DNA of 64,000 nucleotides from Sphaerolaimus hirsutus. Lineage: Eukaryota > Nematoda > Chromadorea > Monhysterida > Sphaerolaimidae. Shown in pieces: positions 1 through 11,600 of the stretch; position 1 is the first letter of the stretch, and every line of letters starts with the position of its first letter. The notes beneath the pieces were generated by a model, which had not been told where the DNA came from, did no database searches, and saw nothing but the letters and a program-made list of their open reading frames with translations. Location: the NCBI GenBank assembly GCA_964036195.1, contig OZ038450.1:24953208-25017207 (forward strand), given 5' to 3'. Made by a program: the position numbers and the translations under genes.

Positions 1-276
1 CTCTTCCCGCACCTCTGTAAACCAAAAACCCTCAACCCCACCTTGGGATCCGAGCTGGTGTCCATGTCCAACTCCGGCTCGATCGGCTCCATGTCCATCT
101 CGGGCGGCAGCAAACCGTCCGGCGCCTCGCCTCGATCGTCGCCGAATTCATTGTCGGCGGCCGCCGCTAAACCGCCGCATAGCAGAAAAATGGACAACGC
201 CAAGTACACGCACCGCATGACGGCCGCGATAACGTCGAAACGTTGGAAAATAGGGCCAAACGTATCTGAAACGTAG
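1..276 (+). CDS. 3' end of an unrecognised protein-coding gene (partial)
   Basis: The frame is open from the first base to a TAG at 274-276 (91 codons). The first 230 bases are GC-rich, as in the exons of the two identified genes here, and unlike the AT-rich DNA that follows. The peptide has a low-complexity Ser/Gly/Ala/Pro stretch (about residues 20-60) and ends with a basic segment containing HRMTAAITSKRWK. No domain was recognised. It could be the last exon of a gene that starts to the left, or an exon whose donor was missed. Low-complexity tails often end intracellular proteins, but no function is proposed. Confidence 0.4.
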   Translation, partial: LFPHLCKPKTLNPTLGSELVSMSNSGSIGSMSISGGSKPSGASPRSSPNSLSAAAAKPPHSRKMDNAKYTHRMTAAITSKRWKIGPNVSET

Positions 277-1430
277 GCGTACTTGTTTAACCAAACGTTA
301 GCAAATCATTATGACGTACCGATAAAACGTTAAGGGTAGCGGGTCAGCGTTGGCATGGTGCCAGGACTCTGGTACCACTGTTGTACTCATTCTTATGTAT
401 TGACTGTAACCCACCACAACAGAACTGGAAATGTATTGTCAGGATATTATCATGGAAGCGCCATGATCTAACAATAAACACCACGCGCATGCATTTTTTA
501 GTGAGTCTGTGCATATTTTTCAGAAACAAGTACACGTAAATGGAATAGTCTCTAGCACCAAAATTCGGACACATCAAACATCGTACGAGTGAATCCAACA
601 ATGTGTTTTAATTTTTGTAAATTAGCCTGACTCACAAGGAAGAGTGACATCAAATTACGAAATTTTAGAAGTTTGACAAAACTTCCTACAGTGAAAGTGG
701 AAAAGCTGGTGAAAAGCTTTCTTCTAAAATCGATATGCACGGTAAACAAAGGATGTTAGCATATTCTGATGAATAGAGTAACGCGAAACGTTAATGAAAG
801 CAGTGTAGTGTGAGCAGGAGAAATATTTTCTTATTCAGGTGGATATGGTAGATTTGGTGTGAAGTCAGCGGAATAAATCAAGAGACAATGGAGCAAACTC
901 CAAATTCAGAAAAGATTCAATAACGTTCTAATCAAATTTGGCCCCTTAACCAGGAATGCTGCCATAAAGATGCTTCAAAAAACCAGACAATCCCATTTTG
1001 AAAATTTTAAACCACAATTTATTAAATCAACCAGTTTTTTACGCTTATGCGAAAGAATCGGGCTGCCCGAAAAATGTGTCAGACCGATAGAAATTGGCCC
1101 CAATTTGCGATTGAAGCTCATATTCTACCGTAACCCGCCTGTGGGTCAAGGAAATTAGAAAAAAATCTGAACATTTTTTTATTGGATCCGCCTTAAATTT
1201 TAACTCATCCGTTCGAAATAAACGAAAAAAAACACGAAAAGAGGCACGGATGGGAAGAACTTCCCCCATCGCAAAAAATAATACAATTTAAAAAAATCAC
1301 GAAGGAAGTGGACGGTGCCCCTGCGGAAATTTTTGCTCGTTCGAACGCCGTCACCTTGCCCAACTGCGCGACAAGGTGCGACACGAAGTTTTGATCAACA
1401 TTTGACATTTGTCTTTGACCACTCTCAACA
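277..1430. other. intergenic, nothing recognised
   Basis: AT-rich DNA with only short open frames that do not resemble coding sequence. No RNA gene or clear transposon end was seen. Confidence 0.5.
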
Positions 1431-2082
1431 TTTGACATTTGAGGCGTCCAATTCTAAAAGTCGACAAGTCCAAAATATGAAAATTTCGAGTTAGGCCCGG
1501 AAACGTCATCTGGGGCTACTTCTGCACATTTTTCATCATTTTCCATAAATTTTTTGACCTCACATGCCCATATGGCAAAGTGCCAAATTCGACATTTTTG
1601 GGGAAAAATGCAAACATTTTGGGCAAGAAGTCGTCAAGTCCACTTAGTTTTGGGCTAAAAGGCGACAAGTCCATCCTCCGATTCTTTTTTTGATGGGAAA
1701 AAAACGCAAGAAATGTGATAAGTCCACTATGGGCACCGATTTCTAAAAGGCGACAAGTGCATAATTTTCCCATAAGGCAGCCCATATTTTCCCATGAACA
1801 AAACTGTTCTCGCGTGCAAGAAGTCCATTTCCCTCCCAAAAACAGTTTTGCTCTGACCGAATGGAATTTTATGGACACCCCATTTTTCACATATACGTTG
1901 AGATTAGGGGCTGAAAATTTGACACTTTATTGTCAACATATGGAACTTTATGAAAAGCATGAGAGAGCCAAATTGGACATGCACCACGGGCCTGGAATTG
2001 GCTCGGAAACTTAAAATGCGATTTACTCGAAATCACATTTTGTGGACTTGTCGACTTTTAGAATTAGACGCCTCATTTGTCT
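1430..2082. repeat. fold-back element with GGCGTCCAATTCTAAAAGTC arms
   Basis: A block at about 1436-1500 (AGGCGTCCAATTCTAAAAGT, then CGACAAGTCC) recurs as its reverse complement at about 2030-2080. Between the arms the phrase GGCGACAAGTCCA is repeated with variation. No coding capacity. Target duplications were not identified. Confidence 0.55.
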
Positions 2083-2261
2083 TTGACCACTCTCAACATT
2101 TGACATTTTGTATTTGACGACTCTCAAGATTTGACATTTGACACAACAATGGCACTGCCATTTGCTGCCATTTGGTGAAGGAAGCGCACCAGGAAAGTAA
2201 TTTTTATCGCCTGAGTGAAACCGAGACTTATCTTTTCTCGGTCTCGTTTGAACGACCAAGG

Positions 2262-3535
2262 CTCATTCCGAATGTATACCCGCCCCGAATGTATACCCGC
2301 ACCGAAGGTAAGCCCGGCCCGAAGGTAACTGATGCTACCTTTGGGCCGGGCTTACCTTCGGAGCGGGTATTCATTCGGGCCGGGTTGGAGATTAGTGGGG
2401 GGGCACGACTGGCGGCGCATGTGCACCCATCGGCGCGGTGCGGCAAACACAAAGGGCAAATAACAATACAAATGAGGCCCAACAATGCATGGCTCTTTAT
2501 ATTTTGCCGCCAAGACCGCAACCGATGTTTGATGTTTGATGAGTGACCCCCCCCCGTTCGGCATGCGATTCGGTGTCATTTAGAGCAACATTTGTGCAAC
2601 ATGATCTGCCGACATTTAATCGAACAGAAAACGACATCTTGGAAAACGATCTGCCGACATTTTGGGGTATCTTTACTCCTCATTTCGAGTTTAATTTTCA
2701 TCTGCTAGTTTTCAACGTATTCGTGAAAACAACATGAAACTAGCAGCTGAAATAAAAACCCGAAATTGAAATCTGGTACAAAATTTCAATTTCGGGTTTC
2801 AATTTCAACTGCTAGTTCCATGTTTGTTTCACAAAAATGATGAAAACTAGCAGATGAAAATGATACCCGAAATGAGTTGAAATTCAATTTCGGGTATCAT
2901 GTTCAACTGCTAATTTTCAGTATTCGTGAAAACGACATGAAACTAGCAGTTGAAATTAAAACCCGAAATTGAAATCTGGTACAAAATTTCAATTTTGGGT
3001 TTCAATTTCAACTGCTAGTTCCATGTTGTTTTCACAAAAATGATTAAAACTAGCAGATGAAAATGATACCCGAAATGAGTTGAAATTCAAGTTCTGCTAG
3101 TTTTCAACATTTTTGTGAAAACAACATGAAACTAGCAGTTGAAATTGAAACCCGAAATTGAAATTTTGTACAAAATTTCAATTTCGGGTTTTAATTTCAA
3201 CTGCTAGTTTCATGTTGTTTTCACAAATACGTTGAAAATTAGCAGTTGAACATGATACCCAAAATTGAATTTCAGCTCATTTCGGGTATCATTTTGTATT
3301 GTTATTTGCCCTTTGTGTTTGCCGCACCGCGCCGATGGGTGCACACGCGCCGCCAGTCGTGCCCCCCCCCTCCGCTTATCTCCAACCCGGCCCGAATGAA
3401 TACCCGCTCCGAATGTATACCCGCTCCGAAGGTAAGCCCGGCCTGAAGGTAGCATCAGTTACCTTCGGGCCGGGCTTACCTTCGGAGCGGGTATGCTTCC
3501 ATTCGGGGCAGGTATACATTCGGGGCGGGTTTACA
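2262..3535. repeat. large fold-back element with alternating hairpins inside
   Basis: The outer arms (about 2262-2476 and 3293-3535) are inverted copies. They are GC-rich and contain repeats of GAAGGTAAGCCCGG and GGAGCGGGTAT. Inside (about 2690-3290) are alternating hairpins of about 90 nt built from AACTAGCAGTTGAAAT, a CCCGAAATTGAAAT core and their complements. Open frames here are mirror images on both strands and are not genes. Confidence 0.65.
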
Positions 3536-3596
3536 TTCGGAGAGGCACAGGCTCCGTTTGAACCCCCATTCTTACCCTACGCACTCTTGCGACGTT

Positions 3597-3729
3597 GACC
3601 CTGGATTTTCTTGCAATGACCCTGGATTCACTTGTAAAGACCCTGGATTTTCTTGCAATGACCCTGGATTTACTTGTAAAGACCCTGGATTTACTTGTAA
3701 TGAGCCTAGATTTACTTGTAATATTTCTC
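3597..3729 (+). repeat. 21-bp minisatellite, about six copies
   Basis: Tandem units alternate between ACCCTGGATTTTCTTGCAAT and ACCCTGGATTTACTTGTAAA, each followed by G. Because 21 is a multiple of 3, the frame stays open and reads as a 7-residue repeat (DPGFSCN / DPGFTCK). No splice or start context supports translation. Confidence 0.8.
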
Positions 3730-4655
3730 GTGACTCTCATTTTTTGTACAGATGCCTCCCCGTTGGACACAGCGTGTTACCCCCAGGTGCGGGGAGATAT
3801 TTCTGTCAGCTGTCAGTCCTGAATGCAGTTCACACCCGATCCTGATGAATCCTGATCCTGATGAATCCTGATCCTGAATCCTAGCTGTTGGGACCCTCTG
3901 CTCACCCTGTTGGTTTTGAGTCTTTGGTTTTTGCGCTGTGAATAGTAAGTTTGTCACTTTTTATCGCAGGCTGGTTGAGTGTTTGGCCTGGTGCCGTGTT
4001 TTGGCACTGAGCCAATAATCCGTCAACCTGCGCCGTTCACATGGTTGGTCAAAATGTCCTAGTTTTTTTGTTGTTATTCTTTCGTGGTTTATGTGTACTT
4101 ATCTGCACCGTTGCAGACAGTGGTCGGCTATGCTGTTCAGTGTTTATTTTTGGCGCTGTTCCAGTTTTTATTTTTGTGATTTTTTTCGTTTTGGTGGTGT
4201 CGACATCTCGAATTTCTGGTGTACGGTCGGATCGCGTGCTTCTTGTTTATTGCAATTGTGTTTTAGAATTATTGTTACATATATCTATCACTCTCTCATA
4301 TCGTAGTGGGAATCAAGGAATCGTATCCCTTGGAACCCTGTGCACCCTTTGGAATTCTTTCCGGCCCATTTTGCATATCGTGTTTTTTGTGCTCAGTTAC
4401 CAGGGTCTGCGAAACCTCGTCATTCCTTGAAAACTTCTGTTTGATTTTGCATTCGGAAATTAGCAAACTTTTGTTGTTATGTGTGATCATTGCTCCAGAG
4501 TTGTTAGAAGTACTTACTTTTACTCATTTTACCCATTTTCATTTTCAAATTATCTTATTTTTAGCTTTTATGATACTCATTTTTGGCCATTTTTTTATTT
4601 TAAGCCTTTTCACCCTTTTCTCCCTTCCATGCTTCAAAGAACCTATATAATGGCC
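3730..4655. other. T-rich intergenic DNA with a short GATCCTGAT microsatellite
   Basis: A short GATCCTGATGAATCCTGATC repeat lies at about 3838-3880. The rest is T-rich on the + strand and gives hydrophobic-looking frames that I read as composition artefacts. No gene was recognised. Confidence 0.5.
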
Positions 4656-4659
4656 TATC

Positions 4660-4800
4660 AGAAATACGTTTTCTGTACTCGAGTACTTTCAAAAAGTATA
4701 CATAAACAAAGTGCAGAAACTTTTTTTCAGGGGAAATGTAAACGTATTTACTCTGTACTCGAGTAAATATATGTATTTATCGAGTAAAAGTAAATTATGC
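4660..4800. repeat. relative of the AAGCGTAAATAC element family
   Basis: Contains TACTCGAGTA, AAAAGTAAAT and AAACGTATTTAC motifs like those of the elements at 40805, 47135 and 63852. The ends are unclear. Confidence 0.35.
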
Positions 4801-4945
4801 ATTGCTATTTCGCACGCTGGTTGCAAACCGAAACCAGAAATTACTAATTGTGGTAAACTCTGGTTATCTGTTTTGGATCAGCATACCCCGTATTTTACAG
4901 ACCCCTCATTCCGATTAGCTTAAATATGTTTAAGAACGATTTATC

Positions 4946-5126
4946 GGGTGCCAGTTCCGCAAATTGAGAAGTAAAATGACGAAAGTGAAGTGAAATGGCA
5001 AGTAAATTGGCAAAAGCTAAGTAAAAAAGAAATAGACGAAGTAATTTCTTGCCATTTTACTTCTCAATTCACTTAGCTTTTTCCATTTCACTTCGCATTA
5101 GCCATTATTCGCGGACCTGGCCCCAG
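4946..5126. repeat. MITE of the CTGGNGCCAGTTCCGC / GAAGTGAAATGGC family
   Basis: It opens GGGTGCCAGTTCCGCAAATT and closes GCGGACCTGGCCCCAG. The interior is GAAGTGAAATGGCAAG-type phrases on one side and their complement on the other, so the whole can fold into a hairpin. Other copies are at 29603, 40621 and 52863. Confidence 0.75.
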
Positions 5127-5361
5127 GTATGAAAATTTCGGTTGTTACTAGTAAGAGAAAATCCAATCAGGGCACGAAAATCCCTCCCAAATTTTTGTTG
5201 TAAACCGTTGGTATTGACACTAATCGCCACGCAAACTTTTCTTATCGGATATGCCCCTGACTTTGCACAATTTGATATTTAAATTTCGATTCGAATGCAT
5301 GTGCATGTGCATGAGCCGCATGTCATTCCAACAGCTCAAGAATGGCTGCATGCGTGTCACT

Positions 5362-5375
5362 GTTTCCATGGAAAC
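5362..5375 (+). promoter_or_regulatory. X-box (RFX-family transcription factor site) of WDR19
   Basis: GTTTCCATGGAAAC is a perfect palindrome and fits the RFX/DAF-19 X-box consensus GTHNYYATRRNAAC at every position. It lies 221 bp upstream of the proposed WDR19 ATG. That is within the range where X-boxes sit in IFT and other ciliary genes of nematodes, flies and vertebrates. The site is seen directly; its activity is inferred. Confidence 0.8.
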
Positions 5376-5596
5376 TGTAGTGAGATTGCGGCTACAGGTG
5401 CCGTGTCGGATGCAGATTTTTTTGACGCTTTTCAATTTCTGTAAAATGTGGAAATTATTATCTACCGGAAATAATTCTGCATTTGATACGAAGCCTTGAC
5501 ATTTAGATATCTCCCCAAAAGCAATTTTATGCATTTTCTATCACACTGAGGGTCCTAGAGAACACGCCAACGATTTGAGTTTCAATACTGCGCACC

Positions 5597-5602
5597 ATGA
5601 AG
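5597..5602 (+). CDS. WDR19: WDR19 exon 1 (coding part)
   Basis: ATG AAG preceded by GCACC and followed by a GT donor (phase 0). The 67-nt intron ends TTTCCCGCAG. This exon is so short that it is the least certain part of the model; the resulting N-terminus MK-LVFS agrees with the family. Confidence 0.7.
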
Positions 5603-8600
5603 GTTCTCTCCCCTATGCTTTAACATTCAAATTGCAACCTCCGTGGCAAAACCTACCCCTTTCCCGCAGCTGGTGTTTTCCGTCGCTGAAAGTGCCCATG
5701 GCGGTGGCCCTGTCAAATTTGCGTGGCAGACTAGCGCTGCTAATTTGCTAGCCACTACTGGGTCGGTTTTGGGTTGTGTTGTTTTGGGTAGGGTTCAAAC
5801 GATATATATCGATATCGATCATTTTTTAATGTTGATATCGAAAATTTAAAAAATCGAGTTTCAGAAAAATATCGATATCGAAAAGTCACATCGTTCGAAC
5901 CCTAGTTTTGGGCATTGTTTTGTGCTATTTAGATGGTTGGGGTGGCTGTTTTGAGGCTGTTATTTGACTGTCAATGTGCTGAGAGTTTGAATTCATTTGA
6001 GTCCAAATTGCTGTTGGTGAAAATTTAAATTAATCCATTCTGGTTAAATCAAACGTGTGTAAAACTGACTCATCAGTTTCCGAATTTTTGTCTGAAAACA
6101 AAATGTGAGCAACGATTGTGTGTGTGCCTGTTTTTTAGATCTGTCGGAAATGTGGGAAATGTGCCCCCACACGCTAGTTGACATCGAAACCAAATGTCAA
6201 CTGGTGCCGATCCCGATTCAAAGCTTGCTGACGAGCCGACAATTGACGTTCAAACGCATGCTTTGAATTGGGAACGGAACAAGTTGACATTTGGTGTCGA
6301 TGTCAACTAGCGTGTATGGGGCTATTAACTCAAACCCTGCCGAGAAAGTAGTTCATTTCTGAGTACATGTGTGCACTGTCGACTGATGCAGGCAGGACAA
6401 CAAGGTGAACGTGTTCGACAAGCGGGGCGACTTGGTCGATGAGATACAGCTGCCCGGGTTAGTGTTGCATACGAACATATTTCCCTCATTACCCACCCTT
6501 GAGGGGGTAACCCCCAACCCCCCTACTAACCCCCCACTTGCAACTCAATTTTCAATACCCCCCTCAGACTAGCCACATGGCTGTCGTGGGACGCGCAGGG
6601 CGACGTGCTCGCGGTGACGAACGCGTCCGCGGCCGACGTGCTCCTGTGGGACGCGCACGCGTGCCGCACCAGCGCCGTGTCGCTAGGGGCCGCGGGGAGG
6701 TGGGTCGGGGGTAGGGTTGGCCGATGTTTTATTAAACGTTTTATTTAATAAACGTTGTTTTTTTTAAAAACACGAGGTCTGAAACGTTTTTTTTGTTGAA
6801 TTTTTGAAATTTTTAGTACTAAGCACTATGTATTTTGCAAAATTTTTGCGCGCAAGCGCGTAGTTTCACACACATCGACATTGGTGGTTGTTTTCATTGG
6901 TTTTGTGGCATTTTTAGTATCAAAGCATCCATTTCTATGTGCTACCATGGGTAAAAAGGCCGTCATATGTTGCTGTAGTATATAATATTCAGGTAATGTG
7001 CTTCCATGTACCTCAACAGGGTGTAACATCACTCCCAAAGTAACAACCTCCTTTTATAACCTTGTTTGATCACTATTCCGTGCCAAACTTCACTTGGAAG
7101 TCACGAACATTCGACTATAAGGCGATATACGAACATGTCAACAAAAAATGGACATTTTTGACACAAATCACCACTTATAATGCTATCCCATGGCTCCACA
7201 GCCATTATATGGTCGTGTATAACATCACAGAGTATTGTCGTTTAGTTAAAAACATGGCGTTAAAAAAAAACGTTTTTTTCCAACCCTAGTCGGGGGTAGG
7301 GTTCAAACGGGATCCCGAATCCCAAGAAATTTCGGGATTTTGTGGTCCCGATCCCGAAACCTCAATCCCGATCCCGAAATTTGAAAAAGCCAATCCCGAT
7401 CCCCAGATTTTGAAAATCCCAAACCCGATCCCGAAAAAATGCCCCAATCCCGATCCCGGAAAAATTCACAGACACAAAAGATGCCAGTAATGGAACTTTT
7501 AAATGACCATTTTGTATGCAGTTTGCAAAAATTTTGCGCCCAAGCGCGCATTTCCCCACCTCCCTTTATATCCCTGTTGCGTAGGCATGGCATGGGCATT
7601 TCGAGGTAATAGGTATTTAGAAATACAAAAGCACGTGTTCAACGTGTTGCAACAACCACAATGTACGTTGCTGTGGCTACAGACCAAAAATTTCGAAAAA
7701 TATCGAAAACTTATAAATCGGCTTTGTATTGACCGGAATGAATTATTTTGAATTTCTATTCCATTTCTAACCTCATTCCGGTAAACTCAAATGCATTCAA
7801 AGCTGACTAGGCCATTAAATCCAGTTGACTTGACTTCTCTAAACTACAGAACAATTCTCAGGGACACGTTGTCGTTCGCGTGCTGGTCGGTGGGCACGCC
7901 GGCCATCCTGGCGGCGGGCAGCGCCAAGGGCAACCTGCTGCTGTACAACCACGCCACTACGAGGTCAGTTGACTTTTTGTTGGGTTGACTTAGTTTGGAG
8001 CGAATTTTTCAAAGCAGCGTTTCTGAGGTAGCTGTAGGGTCGATGGAAAATACGGGTGAAAAATTTATCTTCTGAAATCTCTCGAAATCGCCAGATGGTA
8101 GAATCCTTGCAGGGCTGGTCAAAGAACATTTTTTACATGTAATTTCTTTTTACTCTTTTCTCAAAATTCTACAAAACTTACAATTTGAATGTGCAAGCGA
8201 TGAATGTACGATCTACCGTCAAACCTCAAGCACATCAATTCTTTCAATTTCAATTATTCTTCAAATTAAAATTATGCGCAAATAAGTTGAATCCACTACA
8301 CCCTTCAAATGGCACCAACATCGAAACGGCATAATATGTGCAACTATAAAAATCTGTCCAGTAGTGGTGTAAAGGCGCCCAGCACCGTGGCGCTGTTTGC
8401 TTTGGCGGTAGCGCCATGCGCCAGCGTCATGGCGCTTTTACATCACAACGCAGTCTTTATTCCATTTCCCAGACGCGAGTGCATTATCGGCAAGCACACC
8501 AAAAAGATCACCTGCGGCGCGTTTTCCCGCCGCGGCCTTTTAGCCCTGGTGCCACTCTCGGACCCTGTAAAACGCCCTGTAAAATGTAAAATGTCATGCA

Positions 8601-11600
8601 AAGTGTCAAAAGTCAATGTAAAATGGCCTATAAAATAGCAAACATACGTTCGCCATTTTCCCGGCCATTTTACAAGTCTTTAGACACTTTAAATGACACT
8701 TTCCATCTTCCAGGGCACTTTACAGGGTGCGGGACTGCCCCCGCAGGGCGCCGACGACAGGCAGATCACCGTGTCCAACAGCGAGGGCGACGTGCTGCAC
8801 TCGCTCGCCTGCGCCAATGGGGAACCTGCACAGTTGCGGTTTGCTACTATGAAGACTAGTGATCGGCTGAATTCGGCTAATTTGGATAATACGGTTGGGG
8901 GGGGGGGGGGTGAGGGCAGAGTCTATGGAAAGAGGGTTTAAATTTTTGGGTGTTTTTTTCTAAAATGACTTCGAATTTTGATTTTTTTCCGATCATTGTT
9001 TTCGAATTTTAGAAATTTATCTCCGAGTTTTTTGGAATACTTACGAATTTTTTCCCCCTATGTAAATTATTGAATTTTCGAATTTTTCTGCCGAAATTTG
9101 AATATCATGTATATGCTTTGCAGTCTTCCGTGCTTTTACCGCAGACACATTTAATCATGTTCTGCCGCCAGCTGTAAATCCATGTTAAATTCATGCTTTA
9201 AAATGCATTTTTAACTCAATTTTAACCAAACTTACTGTCGAAAATAGATTTTTAAGTGTTTTTCAAATTGTGAACTTAAAATTCGCAAACCTAAAAAAAA
9301 TCCAAAATTCTGAAACCTTCGCATAGTCCATATCACACCCGCAGATCAGCGTGGTGGTGGCCAAGCGCATCCTGATGCTGGTGGACATGAACGAGCCGGA
9401 GAACCCCATCAATCTGCAGTTCCAAGCCCGCTACGGGGACATCGTGCAGTACCACTGGTGGGTATACTACCGTGTTTACTCGAATAATTACCCTTTGAAC
9501 AGTTCCCCCCCTGTGAGACGAGTGAGGAATAATTACCCCCTCCTTGAATACCCCCTCGAATAGTGCCCCGTCAAAAAGTGGCCGAAAAAATAATTCCTCG
9601 GGAAAATAATTCGAGCAAATACGTTATTTGTATTGTTGCGCGCGCGCGCAGTGCCTTGGTGCCTGCATAAATTATGACACTGAATGACATTTTCACCGCA
9701 GTTTATGCTTCGAACTGTGTAATTCCTCTAGACCCAACGATAAAAGCTCATTGCACCTTAATCCCACCTTAATCATCCCACCCCAAAATTCCCCCCTCCC
9801 CCCATTTGCACAGGTACGGCGACGGGTACGTGCTGCTCGGCTTCGACCAGGGTTTCATCGTGTCCATCTCGACACACCTGTCCGAGATCGGCCAGGAGGT
9901 GTTCTCCGTGCACGAACACAATAGTTACTTGTCTTCGCTGGCGTTGAGCACTGCGTTTGATAAGCTGGTTTCTGCTGGGGATAATTGGTGAGTGGATGTG
10001 CCAGTCTCGCACCCTGTGAAGTGTGAAGTAAAGTGTCAAATGTCAATGTCATGTAAAATGTCATAAATACAAATTTGTCAAATGTCATGCAAAATTTCCA
10101 AAGTTCAGTACTAAAATCTTTTATTTTAATTGACATTGACACTTTACACCGCACTTCCCCTATCTCAAACAAGTTTTTGTTCCCAATTGTAAACACCTTC
10201 CCGGTCACGTCCTGCACCCATTTTTTGATTTTACTTCTTACATCCTATCCCCAGTTCTAGGGCGCCCCAAGGGCTGAAACTTGGGGGAGATATTGGCGCA
10301 ACCCCCCCATACTTCGCATGAATTGAAGGGGTCGCGGCGACCCCTCGCAGTGTGGGTCGCTCTAAGTGCAAATTTTTTTCCGGCTTTTTTGGTGTCCCAC
10401 AGCAGGTCCGGCACCCGCTGATTTCTGAGCTGTGGGAGGGGTATAATTCTAAAATTTTGGGGATGTGTTACCAACACCACTCCCCTACTATGCACTATTC
10501 AATAGTGTGAGATTAATGTGAAAAATTTCTCAAAAATTCGCTTATTCTCTAAAAAACACCACTCCCCTATAGATGGATGACAAAAACTTAACTTTTTGGA
10601 ACTTTTTTATTAGACACTTGAAGAGCTGGTTTACGATACTTTAAAGGGAACGGTTTGATGTTAAAAGTTATGTAAAGAACCATACCTGTAAAATGCATGC
10701 ATTGTAAAATTTACTTGGGGGGAATTTCAAAGTGTAAATTTTGTAAATTTTTGTTCCTGCAATGATGTCATTATGATGTCATAAAATTCGCTTACGGCAT
10801 AAAATCAGTTTACGATACTTTGAAGGGACGGGTTTGATGTTTAAAGTTATGTAAAGAACCATACCTCTAAAATGCCTGCATTGCAAAATTTACTTAGTGC
10901 GAATTTTATGACATCATAATGACATCATTGCAGGAACAAAAATGCACAAAATTTACACTTTGAAATTCCCCCCTTTGAAACTTGAAATGTAAGTAAATTT
11001 TACAATGCATGCATTTTAGAGGTATGGTTCTTTACATAACTTTAAACATCAAACCGTTCCCTTTAAAGTATCGTAAACCAGCTCTTCAAGTGTCTAATAA
11101 AAAAGTTCCAAAAAGTGAATTTTTTGCCATCCATCTATTGGGGAGCGGTGTTTTTTAGAGAATAAGAGAATGTTTTAGAAATTTTTCACATTTATCTCAC
11201 ATTATTGAATAGCGTATAGTAGGGGTGTGGTGTTGGTAACACATCCCCAAAATTTTACATTTATACCCCTCCCACAGCTCAGAAATAAGGGGGTGCCGGA
11301 CCTGCTGTGGGACACCATAAAAGCCAAAAAAATTGCACATAGGGCGACCCATCCTGAGAGGGGTCACCGCGACCCCCAAAATTCATACGAAGTAGAGGGA
11401 GGTTGCACCAATACCTCCCCCAAGTTTCAGCTTCTGGCGTGCCCTAGAGCTGGTGATAGGGTGTCACAAGTACGATCAAAAATAGGGTGCCGGACGTGAC
11501 CGGGAAGGTGTTTAGTAGTTGATTGACTACAAAACTGAAACATCACAATGCGTGTTGTTCTCAGCATGAAGCTGCGCGAGTTGGGCAAGCTGTCGCAGGT

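Noticed and set aside
3597-3729. CRISPR-like array
   Set aside because: Units are directly adjacent without spacers; a plain minisatellite in a eukaryotic genome.
4041-4766. Hydrophobic open frames resembling membrane proteins
   Set aside because: T-rich composition gives Phe/Leu/Val-rich frames; no supporting exons or motifs.
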